This document shows, one piece after another, positions 51,583 through 60,528 of a stretch of 64,000 bases of DNA. This stretch comes from an uncultured Roseicyclus sp. Lineage in GTDB: Bacteria; Pseudomonadota; Alphaproteobacteria; Rhodobacterales; Rhodobacteraceae. The stretch is from positions 744,001-808,000 of the forward strand of contig CANLXA010000002.1 of assembly GCA_947494975.1 (NCBI GenBank), read 5' to 3'. The notes below the pieces were generated by a model, which made no database searches, was not told where the DNA came from, and saw nothing but the letters and a program-made list of their open reading frames with translations. The position numbers and the translations under genes are program-made. Numbering within the stretch: the first letter of the stretch is position 1; every line of letters starts with the position of its first letter.

Positions 51583-53469
51583 ATGGCACGTTTTGCCACG
51601 CTCGAAGATGTCAAGACAATCGAACGCGATATGCCATGGCCGGATTGCCAGCCCGCGGTCACGTTGTACGAGCAACTGACGAAAACCAAGGACGCGTTTG
51701 GCGCCCTGAATGCCGTGTCATTCCAACTTCAATCGGGCCCCACGGATGCGGCGGAGACGTTGAACTGGGGCGAATTGCATGGCCGTGTCAGCCAGGCTGC
51801 GAACCTCTTTCGGTCGCTTGGTGTCGGACCGACCGACACCGTCGCCTATATCCTCCCGAACTGTAACGAGGCCGTTGTCACCCTTCTGGGCGGCGCGATT
51901 GCCGGCATCGCAAACCCGATCAACCCGCTGTTGGAGCCCGAGCAGATCGTCTCCATCCTACGCGAAACCGGCGCGAAGGTTGTGGTCACGCTCAAGTCCT
52001 TTCCCAAAACCGACGTCGGCCAGAAGGTGAATGAAGCCGTGGCTTCGGCCCCAGGTGTCGAGGCGGTGCTTGAGGTTGACCTGCTGCGATATCTGACCGG
52101 GATCAAGAAGCTGATCGTGCCGCTCCTGCGGCCCAAGAACCCGGCGCAGCACACGGCCCGCGTTCTTGATTTCAACGCCGAATGCGCACGGCAACCGCGA
52201 GAGTTGAGTTTTGAGGATGTCCGCGAAGACCGCGTCGCGTGTTACTTCCATACCGGCGGAACGACCGGCATGCCCAAGGTGGCGCAGCACACCTATTCGG
52301 GGATGATCTACAACGGTTGGATCGGCCAGACGCTGCTGTTTACCGAAACCGATACGGTGATCTGCCCCCTGCCGCTGTTCCACGTGTTTGCCTGCCATGT
52401 GATCCTGATGGCGATGGTCGTCTCGGGTGCGCATGTGGTGTTTCCCACGCCGCAGGGCTATCGCGGCGAAGGTGTGTTCGACAATTTCTGGAAGTTGGTC
52501 GAACGCTGGGGCGTGACATTCATCATCACGGTTCCCACCGCCATCGCTGCCATGATGCAACGCCCCGTGAACGCCGATATTTCAACCGTGAAAACCGCGT
52601 TTTCCGGCTCCGCGCCGCTGCCGGTGGAGCTGTTCAATCGCTTTGAGAAATCCACGGGCGTGACCTTGATCGAAGGCTATGGCCTGACCGAGGCCACATG
52701 CCTTGTTTCCTGCAACCCGGTCGAGGGGGAGAAGAAAATCGGCTCCATCGGCGTGCCGTTTCCCCACACGGATGTGAAGATCCTGATGGAAGGGGCCGAC
52801 GGCTTGCAGGAATGCGAACGTGACGTCGTGGGCGAGATCTGCGTTTCAAATCCCGGTGTCATCCCCGGTGGAACCTATACGGAGGCCGCCAAGAACGAGG
52901 GTCTCTACTATCACGAGACTTATCTGCGCACCGGCGATCTGGGTCGGATAGATAACGATGGCTACCTCTGGATCACGGGCCGGGCGAAAGATCTTATTAT
53001 CCGGGGGGGCCACAATATTGATCCCGCGGAAATCGAAGAGGCACTTGCCGGGCACGAAGCCGTGGCAATGGCGGGCGCAATCGGTCAGCCGGATTCCTTC
53101 GCCGGCGAGTTGCCGTGCGTTTACGTGGAACTTGTCGACGGGGCCGAGGTGGATGAGGCCGAACTTCTGGCCTTTGCGGCGGAGCATATCCATGAGCGTG
53201 CCGCGATCCCCAAGCATCTGGAAATCGTCGATGAATTGCCCAAAACAGCCGTGGGAAAGGTCTTCAAACCGGATCTCCGCAAGATGGCGATTACCCGGAT
53301 CTACAATGGTGCCCTTGAAGCAGCGGGCCACAGCGCGCGGGTGATGGAGGTGCGCGAAGACAAGAAGCGCGGCTTGGTGGCCCATTTGGATCGTAATGGC
53401 GAGAGAGACGACGCCGGGATTACAAAGGTTCTGGGTGAGTTTACCCGTCCCTGGGATTGGCGGGATTAA
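51583..53469 (+). CDS. Acyl-CoA synthetase (AMP-binding family)
   Basis: A 628-residue adenylating enzyme. The P-loop-like A3 motif reads YFHTGGTTGMPKVAQH, the A5 region IEGYGLTEAT, A7 YLRTGDLGRIDNDGYLWITGRAKDLIIRGGHNIDPAEIE, and the catalytic Lys region PKTAVGKVFKPDLR. It activates a fatty or aromatic acid with ATP and CoA. A 25-residue N-terminal extension precedes the domain and the C-terminus has a further 60-residue tail. The start at 51583 has a GGGGAGGGGG site. The gene lies between the exporter and a YcaQ homologue on the same strand. Confidence 0.9.
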   Translation: MARFATLEDVKTIERDMPWPDCQPAVTLYEQLTKTKDAFGALNAVSFQLQSGPTDAAETLNWGELHGRVSQAANLFRSLGVGPTDTVAYILPNCNEAVVTLLGGAIAGIANPINPLLEPEQIVSILRETGAKVVVTLKSFPKTDVGQKVNEAVASAPGVEAVLEVDLLRYLTGIKKLIVPLLRPKNPAQHTARVLDFNAECARQPRELSFEDVREDRVACYFHTGGTTGMPKVAQHTYSGMIYNGWIGQTLLFTETDTVICPLPLFHVFACHVILMAMVVSGAHVVFPTPQGYRGEGVFDNFWKLVERWGVTFIITVPTAIAAMMQRPVNADISTVKTAFSGSAPLPVELFNRFEKSTGVTLIEGYGLTEATCLVSCNPVEGEKKIGSIGVPFPHTDVKILMEGADGLQECERDVVGEICVSNPGVIPGGTYTEAAKNEGLYYHETYLRTGDLGRIDNDGYLWITGRAKDLIIRGGHNIDPAEIEEALAGHEAVAMAGAIGQPDSFAGELPCVYVELVDGAEVDEAELLAFAAEHIHERAAIPKHLEIVDELPKTAVGKVFKPDLRKMAITRIYNGALEAAGHSARVMEVREDKKRGLVAHLDRNGERDDAGITKVLGEFTRPWDWRD

Positions 53470-53488
53470 TGCGTGATTTGAGCGGCTT

Positions 53489-54700
53489 GTGACGCGGCCC
53501 CTAATCGAAAATACCGTTGCGCGCCGGTTGTTCCTGGACCGACACGCACTGATGGAGGCCCCATCCGGTCCAGCGAAGGGGCAGGGACTGGCGGACCTGA
53601 TCACGCGGCTCGGCTTCGTTCAGGTCGACAGCGTCAATACGTTTGCGCGGGCCCATGACCTTATCCTGTGGTCCCGTCGGCAGACCTACCGCCCCGAGAG
53701 CCTGCGGTGGATCAATGATCGGGCAAGGGCGACGTTCGAGCATTGGACTCACGATGCGTCCATCGTCCCAATCCAGTACTTCCCGATGTGGCGCATGCGA
53801 TTTGACCGTGACCGCGCGCGGTTGCGTCATCGATGGAAAGATTGGCACGGCCAGGCGTTTCACGCGGAGATCGAGAAAGTCCTGACACATGTGTCGGATC
53901 ATGGTGCCTGTTGCACCGCCGATATCGCCGAGGATCAAGCCGAGAAATCAACGGGTTGGTGGGATTGGCGCCCATCGAAGGTCGCGCTGGAATATCTTTG
54001 GCGTTCGGGTGAACTATCGATCACCAAACGATCAGGGTTCCGTAAATTCTATGACTTGAGCGAGCGGGTAATCCCCCCGGAGTTCCTGAATGCGCGCGAG
54101 GACGACGCTGCCATCATCGATTGGGCGTGCACCTCGGCGCTGGATCGGTTGGGGTTTGCAACCAGCGGCGAGTTGGCCGCGTTTTTTGACCTGATCACAC
54201 CGATCGACGCCAAGGATTGGATGACCCGCGCGGCAGCCGAGGGGCGCGTGGTCGAGGTTGATCTGGCATGCGTCGGTGGGAAATTGCGTCGGTCGGTCAT
54301 GTGGCCCCAAGATCTGGAAACGCTGGATAAGTTACCAGAAGCATCTCCCCGTACACGAATCCTTTCGCCGTTTGATCCGGCCTTGCGAGATCGCAATCGT
54401 GCGGAGCGATTGTTTGGCTTTCACTACAGGATCGAGATTTTCGTGCCCGAAGCCAAGCGGCGGTATGGCTATTATGTTTTCCCGGTTCTGGAAGCCACAC
54501 GGCTGATCGGCAGGATCGACATCGCGCGTAACGGCGAACGCCTGGCGGTCCGCGCCTTTTGGCCCGAAAAAGGGGTGCGTATGGGATCCGGGCGACAGGC
54601 CCGGCTTGTAGCCGAGCTGGAGCGGGCAGCACGATTTGCGGGATGCTCTGATCTTGATATCGCGTCTGATTGGATCCGTGAAACGGCCCGACGCCGTTGA
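53489..54700 (+). CDS. YcaQ-like winged helix DNA glycosylase family protein
   Basis: A 403-residue member of the DUF1006/YcaQ-AlkX family, which in E. coli unhooks interstrand crosslinks. Typical signatures are RLGFVQVDSVNTFARAHDLILWSRRQTYRPESL, HWTHDASIVPIQYFPMW and LSPFDPALRDRNRAERLFGFHYRIEIFVPEAKRRYGYYVFPVL. QVDS, which covers the conserved catalytic QxD-type region, is kept. It starts with GTG at 53489, 20 bases after the acyl-CoA synthetase. It may help survive DNA crosslinking agents. Confidence 0.88.
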   Translation: MTRPLIENTVARRLFLDRHALMEAPSGPAKGQGLADLITRLGFVQVDSVNTFARAHDLILWSRRQTYRPESLRWINDRARATFEHWTHDASIVPIQYFPMWRMRFDRDRARLRHRWKDWHGQAFHAEIEKVLTHVSDHGACCTADIAEDQAEKSTGWWDWRPSKVALEYLWRSGELSITKRSGFRKFYDLSERVIPPEFLNAREDDAAIIDWACTSALDRLGFATSGELAAFFDLITPIDAKDWMTRAAAEGRVVEVDLACVGGKLRRSVMWPQDLETLDKLPEASPRTRILSPFDPALRDRNRAERLFGFHYRIEIFVPEAKRRYGYYVFPVLEATRLIGRIDIARNGERLAVRAFWPEKGVRMGSGRQARLVAELERAARFAGCSDLDIASDWIRETARRR

Positions 54701-54753
54701 CACAGAACTGCCGGATGCGGTTCCCTCGGAGTCGCTTATCCACAGGATGCGAG

Positions 54754-55914
54754 ATGGCTTTGTCGCTTTGGTTCAGTGCGTTTCGGCGCGACATTCACGT
54801 GGTACGCAGGACGATCACCGCTGCCGCGTTGCTCCTGAGTGCATGCACGCCGACGACCAACACGGCCATCGGCCCCTGCGCGCGGCCCGATATGGCCTTT
54901 GCCGGTGACGTACTCCTGCATCAGATCATCCAATCCGAGGCGGCCGCGCGCCCAACTGGGTTCGGGCCAGCTTTTCAGGGGATCTCCCGCGCCTTGTCGC
55001 GGGCGAGTGTTAGCGTTGTCAATCTTGAAGGTCCGACTGCCCGGAACATTGGCCCGAACGGGCGCGAAACGCAGGATCCCGGCAGCATCTTCGACAATCG
55101 CATCTATTCCGGCTTCCCGCGTTTCAACTATCATCCCTCGATCGCGGATGTCCTTCGGAACACGGGCGTTGATGTGGTGCAAACCGCAAACAATCATGCG
55201 CTGGATCGCGGCGCCTCGGGTGTTGATCGGACGCTACAGGTGCTTGCCGAAGCCGGTCTACAGACAACGGGCACGAGGCAAGCCATCGTACAGCAACGCT
55301 GGCACGCCATCCGATCGGTCGGCGGTATCCAGGTTGCGTTTCTGGCTTGCACATATTCGACTAATGGGCTGCAAGATTCCCTGCAGAAGGTCTTGGGATG
55401 TTACAGTAATTCGCCATCTGTCCCCAATCTTATCCAAAGCCTCGTGCAACAGGGAGATATCGATGCGGTGGTGCTTTTGCCCCATTGGGGAACGGAATAC
55501 TCAAACCGCCCGACACAGCGCCAGCGCCGATTGGCGCAGGCGGCGGCCGATGCCGGGGCCATCGCGGTTGCGGGCGCCCATCCCCATGTCCTTCAGCCCC
55601 TAGAGACCGTTACTGCACGGGATGGGCGACAGGTTCCGGTGGCCTATTCCCTCGGGAACCTGATCTCATCGCAATGGACATTGGAGCGCCGAACCGGCGC
55701 TATCCTGTATCTTGACCTAGGGCGAGATGGGGCAGGTCGGATTGTCGCGACCTCACCACGATACATGCCAACACGTGTTGAGCGATTCGTTGGCCGTGGC
55801 GTCGCGGTATTTCCGGCGGCTGAGCTGCCTCAGGGCGCGGCCAGCCTTGCGCATGCGCTGCGTATTCTCGGGTCCGGCATGGTCGATCCGGATGGATGCC
55901 CCAGCGCACCTTAA
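54754..55914 (+). CDS. CapA family lipoprotein (metallophosphatase-like)
   Basis: A 386-residue protein with an N-terminal lipoprotein-type signal (ITAAALLLSAC, lipidation Cys at about residue 31). The metallophosphatase-like CapA domain has MAFAGDVLLH, VSVVNLEGPTARNI, TANNHALDRGASGVDRTLQVLAEAG, VVLLPHWGTEY and AGAHPHVLQPLETVTARDG. Relatives are involved in poly-gamma-glutamate capsule work; here no other capsule gene is near. The start at 54754 is chosen from an AGGA upstream and the good signal; an ATG at 54697 inside ycaQ keeps the frame open. It overlaps the convergent znuB by 4 bases. Confidence 0.88.
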   Translation: MALSLWFSAFRRDIHVVRRTITAAALLLSACTPTTNTAIGPCARPDMAFAGDVLLHQIIQSEAAARPTGFGPAFQGISRALSRASVSVVNLEGPTARNIGPNGRETQDPGSIFDNRIYSGFPRFNYHPSIADVLRNTGVDVVQTANNHALDRGASGVDRTLQVLAEAGLQTTGTRQAIVQQRWHAIRSVGGIQVAFLACTYSTNGLQDSLQKVLGCYSNSPSVPNLIQSLVQQGDIDAVVLLPHWGTEYSNRPTQRQRRLAQAAADAGAIAVAGAHPHVLQPLETVTARDGRQVPVAYSLGNLISSQWTLERRTGAILYLDLGRDGAGRIVATSPRYMPTRVERFVGRGVAVFPAAELPQGAASLAHALRILGSGMVDPDGCPSAP

Positions 55915-56714
55915 TCGGACCGTCTGACGCCTCGGCTGAATGTGGACAGCGCGAACAAGGTGGCGGCCGCACAGGCAATTGCGGGCCCGGCCTGCAAATC
56001 GAATTGCCATGCGGCGCCGATCCCCACGAGAACTGAAACCATGCCGCCGATCGTGGCCAATACGGCCATGCGCTCCGGCGTATCCGCAAAGGGCCGCGCC
56101 GCGGCGGCCGGGATGATAAGTAGCGCCGCAATCAACAAAACGCCCACAACCTTGATCGCAACGGCCACTGTAAGCGCCAAGGCCAGGGTGATCACCAATT
56201 GCTCCCGACGCGGATTGATTCCCGCTGCCTGGGCCAGTTCGGGCGACACGGTCGCGGTCAACAGAGCCTGCCAGCGCCACCATAGCAGGACGAGGACAAG
56301 CCCAGCACCGCCCCAGATCAGCCCAAGATCGCTGGCCTGGACAACCAATATATCCCCGAACAGAAACGCAGATACATCCACCCGGACACCGGGCGTGAGC
56401 GAAACCGCCACCAGCCCCACCGCCAACGCACCATGGGACAAGACGCCCAATGTCGTATCGGCCGCACGTGCCCGTGACGTGAGTGCGGAGACGGCCAGGG
56501 CCATCGCAAACGACGCCACCAATGCGCCAATGAAGACCGACAGATCGAATGCCAGCGCGAGGGCAACGCCCAGGATTGCGGCATGGGCGGTGGCATCGCC
56601 GAAATAGGCCATGCGTCGCCACACGACGAAACTTCCCAAGGGGCCGGCGGCGAGGGCCACGCCGAGCCCGGCGAGTACCGAACGGGTCAGGAAATCATCG
56701 AGCAACGCGTTCAT
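55911..56714 (-). CDS. znuB: Zinc ABC transporter permease ZnuB
   Basis: A 267-residue membrane protein with about eight helices, of the ABC-3 metal transporter family. Landmarks are LGSFVVWRRMAYFGDATAHAAILGVALAL and the C-terminal VVGVLLIAALLIIPAAAARPFADTPERMAVLATIGG. It forms the channel of the zinc importer. The start overlaps the znuC stop by 4 bases, and the 3' end overlaps capA by 4 bases. It is the last gene of zur-znuC-znuB. Confidence 0.93.
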   Translation of the reverse strand: MNALLDDFLTRSVLAGLGVALAAGPLGSFVVWRRMAYFGDATAHAAILGVALALAFDLSVFIGALVASFAMALAVSALTSRARAADTTLGVLSHGALAVGLVAVSLTPGVRVDVSAFLFGDILVVQASDLGLIWGGAGLVLVLLWWRWQALLTATVSPELAQAAGINPRREQLVITLALALTVAVAIKVVGVLLIAALLIIPAAAARPFADTPERMAVLATIGGMVSVLVGIGAAWQFDLQAGPAIACAAATLFALSTFSRGVRRSD

Positions 56715-57445
56715 TCAGCGGCCTCGTGATCATGCGAGTGATCGTGATCATGGGCGTGCCGATAAAGTGCAAGCGCCCCTTGCGTGCCGGTGCCGAACAA
56801 CGCGCGGTATTCCGGTGCCGAGGCGACTTGTTCAGGATGTCCTTCACAACAGATATGACCATTCAGGCAGATCACCCGATCGGAGGCCGCCATCACCACA
56901 TGCAGATCATGGCTGACCATTAGAACGGCGCACCCGGTTTCCGCCCGGACGTCTTCGATGCGTTGATAGAAGGATGCGGCGCCGGGCTGATCCAGCCCCT
57001 GGGTCGCTTCGTCCAGAATAAGCAGATCGGGCGTCGACAGAAGGGCGCGGGCCAGCATGACCCGCTGCATCTGGCCGCCTGACAGATCCGTCATTTGTTT
57101 GGATGCCTGCGTCGAACATCCCGCGGTTTCAAGAGCTTGGATAGCGTCGTTGTCCCGAATTCTCTGCGGCAGGTCGAGAAAGCGGCGCACGGTCAGGGGC
57201 AGCGTTGGATCCAGTGCGAGGGATTGAGGAACGTAGCCGATCCGCAGGCTCCGCGCGCGGGTCAAAGTGCCCGCAGATATTGGTGTTGCCCCGATCAGGG
57301 CCCGCAGCAGGCTGGATTTTCCCGAACCGTTGGGCCCCACGATTGTGACAATTTCGCCCCGCATGATGCTGAAATTCACGTTGTGCAGAACGCGGGTCTG
57401 CCCATGGGTCACCGCAAGTCCCCGGGCCGTTATCAGCGCGCTCAC
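56711..57445 (-). CDS. znuC: Zinc ABC transporter ATP-binding protein ZnuC
   Basis: A 244-residue ATPase starting with GTG at 57445, overlapping the zur stop as GTGA. Walker A is GPNGSGKSS, the signature LSGGQMQR, Walker B LLILDEATQGLD and the H-loop is MVSHDLHVV. The C-terminus is His-rich (HAHDHDHSHDHEAAE), as in many ZnuC proteins, and may hold zinc. An upstream ATG would lie inside zur and add 46 extra residues, which are not part of the family. Confidence 0.92.
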   Translation of the reverse strand: MSALITARGLAVTHGQTRVLHNVNFSIMRGEIVTIVGPNGSGKSSLLRALIGATPISAGTLTRARSLRIGYVPQSLALDPTLPLTVRRFLDLPQRIRDNDAIQALETAGCSTQASKQMTDLSGGQMQRVMLARALLSTPDLLILDEATQGLDQPGAASFYQRIEDVRAETGCAVLMVSHDLHVVMAASDRVICLNGHICCEGHPEQVASAPEYRALFGTGTQGALALYRHAHDHDHSHDHEAAE

Positions 57446-57921
57446 GATGCGTCGCCCGTGCAATTTGGGCATAAGCCAAGCGCTTCGATCGTGGCGCGTT
57501 CGATGGTGAACCCGGCCGGCTTCGCCGTCTGTGCCAGGGTATTGCGGGCCGGGGCCGCCGAAATCTCGGCGACTGCGTTGCACAGGCGGCAGATCAGGAA
57601 GGCCGGCGCGTGGTCTTCGGCGGCATGAGCACAGGCTACAAAGGCGTTCAGTCGTTCGATCCGGTGGGCAAACCCGTTGGTCGTCAGAAAATCGAGCGCA
57701 CGATATGCGACCGGGGGCTGCGCATTCTGGCCGTCTTCACGTAGGTGCCCCAGAATGTCATATGCCCCCATAGCGCGATGTTTTTCCAACAGGATTTCCA
57801 ACACGCGCTGTCGGATCGGGGTGAATTGCAAACCCTCGCTCGCGCAACGTGCCGCAGCAGCATCGACGGTCGACCGGATGCAATGCGCGTGGTTGTGGGG
57901 GGTGAAGCTAATCGTCGTCAT
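57442..57921 (-). CDS. zur: Zinc uptake regulator Zur (Fur family)
   Basis: A 159-residue Fur-family repressor. The winged helix is at about residues 25-85 (LQFTPIRQRVLEILLEKHRAMGAYDILGHLREDG, PPVAYRALDFLTTNGFAHRIE). Structural zinc cysteines are in CRLC and CPNC (at about 110-113 and 153-156). It should repress znuABC when zinc is sufficient. It is first in the zur-znuC-znuB operon and divergent from znuA, with Zur-box candidates in the gap. Confidence 0.93.
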   Translation of the reverse strand: MTTISFTPHNHAHCIRSTVDAAAARCASEGLQFTPIRQRVLEILLEKHRAMGAYDILGHLREDGQNAQPPVAYRALDFLTTNGFAHRIERLNAFVACAHAAEDHAPAFLICRLCNAVAEISAAPARNTLAQTAKPAGFTIERATIEALGLCPNCTGDAS

Positions 57922-57929
57922 TTCGGGTT

Positions 57930-57975
57930 GATATGATATAACATCGCGCGTATCAAGCGGACGTTATAACATAAC
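57930..57975. promoter_or_regulatory. Two Zur-operator candidates between zur and znuA
   Basis: The 68-base gap contains GATATGATATAACATC (57930-57945, imperfect palindrome) and GTTATAACATAAC (57963-57975, with the perfect core GTTATAAC). Both fit the AT-rich TGWTAT-ATAWCA-type site of Fur-family regulators, one near each start codon, giving symmetric repression. Confidence 0.7.
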
Positions 57976-57989
57976 ATGAGGTTCCCGTG

Positions 57990-58907
57990 ATGCTCCGCTT
58001 CCTTGCCCTGTCCGCCGCTTTCGCCAGCCCCGCTTTGGCCGACATGCCCCGTGTCGCAACCGATGTGCCGCCGGTGCATTCGCTTGTCGCCCGGGTGATG
58101 GACGGCATCGGCACGCCGGAATTGATCGTGCCGCCCGCCGCGTCTCCGCACGATTTCGCCCTGCGCCCGTCAGATGCACGACTTTTAGAGGAAGCCGATC
58201 TGGTGATCTGGATCGGTCCGGAACTGAGCCCGGCTGTGACCCGCGCGATCGAGGCGTTGAGCGAGGCGGAAATCCTGACGCTGTTGGACGTTGCGCAAAC
58301 GCAAGTCCTCGGGTTTCGGGAGAACGCCATATTCGAGGAGCACGACCACGATCACGAACATGACCACGATGATGAGCACGACCATGACGGGCGCGATCCC
58401 CATGCTTGGCTGGATCCTGAAAATGCGGTGATCTGGCTCCCGGAGATTGCCCGTGTCTTGGGCCGCGCGGATCCGCAGAATGCCGACGCCTATCTCGAAA
58501 ATGCTCGCCAGGCTGCCGCGGATGTGCAGGCCCTGCAGACCGAGATTTCAGGGCGGATGGCCGGTTTGGCCGACCGGCCATTCATCGTCTTCCATGACGC
58601 GTATCACTATTTCGAAGCGCGTTTCGATGTGGAGGCAACGGGCGCTATAGCCCTTGGTGACGCTGAAGTTCCCGGTCCTCGCCGCTTGGCGGAAATTGAG
58701 GTCGCCGTGCGCGATCAGGGCATCAGGTGCGCATTCGCGGAACCGCAATTCAACACTAATCTGGTAGACGTCGCTTTCGCCGGAGCCGGTGCCCGGATCG
58801 AGGTCATCGACCCGCTTGGCAGTACGTTGCAGCCGGGCCCCGACCTATATCAAGAGATGCTGGATGGCATCGCGACCTCGTTTGAGGCCTGCCTAGGCGC
58901 GGAGTGA
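57990..58907 (+). CDS. znuA: Zinc-binding periplasmic protein ZnuA
   Basis: A 305-residue zinc-binding protein. A signal peptide (MLRFLALSAAFASPALAD) is followed by ATDVPPVHSLVARVMDG, giving the first metal His, and a His/Asp-rich loop (about 117-138, HDHDHEHDHDDEHDHDGRDPHAW) typical of ZnuA. Other metal ligand motifs are PHAWLDPEN and VFHDAYHYFEARF. The start at 57990 is chosen over a GTG at 57987; GAGG lies upstream. It overlaps the convergent gene by 15 bases. Confidence 0.93.
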   Translation: MLRFLALSAAFASPALADMPRVATDVPPVHSLVARVMDGIGTPELIVPPAASPHDFALRPSDARLLEEADLVIWIGPELSPAVTRAIEALSEAEILTLLDVAQTQVLGFRENAIFEEHDHDHEHDHDDEHDHDGRDPHAWLDPENAVIWLPEIARVLGRADPQNADAYLENARQAAADVQALQTEISGRMAGLADRPFIVFHDAYHYFEARFDVEATGAIALGDAEVPGPRRLAEIEVAVRDQGIRCAFAEPQFNTNLVDVAFAGAGARIEVIDPLGSTLQPGPDLYQEMLDGIATSFEACLGAE

Positions 58908-59447
58908 GGCGGGCAGGTCCGCCAAACGCCCACCGGAATCCAGATCAAGCGCAGACTGCCAGAGTGTCCGAGCCCGGATGAGGGGCGTATCACGGGCGGT
59001 GGTCTTGCATCCGTCCGGGAGAGATATGGGGGCGTCCCACGCGGCACCCGGAAGGTCACGCCACTCGACATCCAGGTGGATCGCGCTGTGATCGAACAAA
59101 CCCCGCAAGGCGCGCGCGGGAAGGCTTGCTCCGAGTGTGACCAGGGCGGAATGGGTGACGGCTCCGTTTGGCGCCATCACCTTGCCTCCGATCCGCACGC
59201 CTTCGATCAATTGCGCAATCCCGCGCGCGTGGTAGCCAACATGGGCAACAACGTGGGCCCGCGTCCAGCCGGGCCGTGCAGAAGAGTTCGAGAGCGCGTC
59301 ATCCGGCAAGCTGTTGAGGAGGCGTGCGAAATAGGCCGTTCCCCGGCGCGCCAACAGCAATGTGTCGGCGGGCGCTTCGGCTGCGTCATAGCGTGCGCCG
59401 CCACCCTGGCGTGCGATCAGGGCGGCGCGATCACTGGTTGTCGACAT
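58893..59447 (-). CDS. Maleylpyruvate isomerase, DinB/mycothiol-type fold
   Basis: A 184-residue protein of the maleylpyruvate isomerase N-terminal family (DinB-like four-helix bundle). Typical parts are RRGTAYFARLLNSLPDDAL, SARPGWTRAHVVAHVGYHARGIAQLIEGV (the metal-binding H-x3-H region) and FDHSAIHLDVEWRDL. The fold is that of mycothiol-dependent isomerases of actinobacteria, but this organism should use glutathione. It starts at 59447, overlapping gtdA by 17 bases. In the gentisate pathway it would convert maleylpyruvate to fumarylpyruvate. Confidence 0.8.
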   Translation of the reverse strand: MSTTSDRAALIARQGGGARYDAAEAPADTLLLARRGTAYFARLLNSLPDDALSNSSARPGWTRAHVVAHVGYHARGIAQLIEGVRIGGKVMAPNGAVTHSALVTLGASLPARALRGLFDHSAIHLDVEWRDLPGAAWDAPISLPDGCKTTARDTPLIRARTLWQSALDLDSGGRLADLPASLRA

Positions 59448-60528
59448 GCGTACGCGCGAAATGCAGCCGTTCCATGATCGGCGCGTCGGAAAACCGGAAC
59501 AGATCAAACCGCGTTTCTGCCTGAAGGCTCCACGGAACCCAGGACGGGATGGTGAACAGATCACCCTTGTCCAATACGTGCCGCGTGCCGTCGATCTCCA
59601 CCCCCCCCCGCCCATCGAAAACCTGAAACACAGTTGATCCAACCTCGCGCCGCGCAGGCGTGTCGCAGCCTTCCCGCAGGCGATGGAATTCGCATCGGAT
59701 CGTCGGCATCACATCACCGCCGGTGGTCGGGTTCACGTATCGGATCGCGGCGTGTCCGTGTTCGAACGTCGCTGGCTGGCCTTCATCTTCCAGCAACAAT
59801 TGCTCGGTGAGCGCGCGGTCGGTGTATTCCCAACGAAAGGCGGCAAGCGGGCTCGAGACGGTATCCTGAAGGCCAGACAAGGGCCGCAGGCCCGGATGCG
59901 CCCAGAGCCGCTCGCCCCGTGAGAAGTTGGGCGTGGCATAGTCCGTTACCCGCTCCGAGCCAAACTCGAAGAAGCCCACATCCATCTGCTGCGAAAACGG
60001 AATATCCAATCCGTCAATCCACGCCATCGGCGCGTCGCGGTCATTGTGGTGGCCATGAAACCGCCACCCGGGCGTCAGCAACAGATCGCCCCGCGACATC
60101 CGAACAGGGTCGCCATCCACAACCGTCCAGACGCCTTCGCCTTCGACCACGAAGCGGAACGCGTTTTGCGAGTGGCGGTGTTCGGGCGCGGTTTCGCGAG
60201 GCATCAGGTACTGGATCGCGCACCACAGCGTGGGTGAAATATAGGCATGGGGCGCAAGGCCCGGATTGGCCAACCCGATGGCCCGCCGCTCCCCGCCGCG
60301 CCCCACAGGCACCAGTGTTCCGGCCGCTTCGGCCAACGGCAGAAGATTGGCCCAATGCCAGATATGGGGCACCGCCTTCGGCGCCGGGTGCATCGGCATC
60401 AGATCACCCAATTGCGTCCATAGCGGGATCAGCGAGTGTTCCGCAAACCCCTGATAAAGAGCCCGTAATTCAGGGCTGTCTTCCGGCTGCATCCCATGGG
60501 CGACACTTTCGTGGGTCTCTTCATTCAT
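59431..60528 (-). CDS. gtdA: Gentisate 1,2-dioxygenase
   Basis: A 365-residue bicupin ring-cleaving dioxygenase that opens gentisate to maleylpyruvate using Fe(II). The first cupin has the metal motif PEHRHSQNAFRFVVEGEGVWTVVDGDPVRMSRGDLLLTPGWRFHGHHN, including the histidines. The second cupin is seen at VGSTVFQVFDGRGGVEIDGTRHVLDKGDLFTIPSW. Start Met precedes NEETHESVAHGMQPEDSPELRAL. It overlaps the fumarylpyruvate hydrolase by 8 bases and the isomerase by 17, giving tight operon coupling. Confidence 0.93.
   Translation of the reverse strand: MNEETHESVAHGMQPEDSPELRALYQGFAEHSLIPLWTQLGDLMPMHPAPKAVPHIWHWANLLPLAEAAGTLVPVGRGGERRAIGLANPGLAPHAYISPTLWCAIQYLMPRETAPEHRHSQNAFRFVVEGEGVWTVVDGDPVRMSRGDLLLTPGWRFHGHHNDRDAPMAWIDGLDIPFSQQMDVGFFEFGSERVTDYATPNFSRGERLWAHPGLRPLSGLQDTVSSPLAAFRWEYTDRALTEQLLLEDEGQPATFEHGHAAIRYVNPTTGGDVMPTIRCEFHRLREGCDTPARREVGSTVFQVFDGRGGVEIDGTRHVLDKGDLFTIPSWVPWSLQAETRFDLFRFSDAPIMERLHFARTHVDNQ

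Noticed and set aside
57445-57583. Longer znuC with 46 extra residues at the N-terminus
   Set aside because: The extra part is translated from inside zur and is not seen in ZnuC proteins; the GTG overlapping the zur stop gives a normal length.
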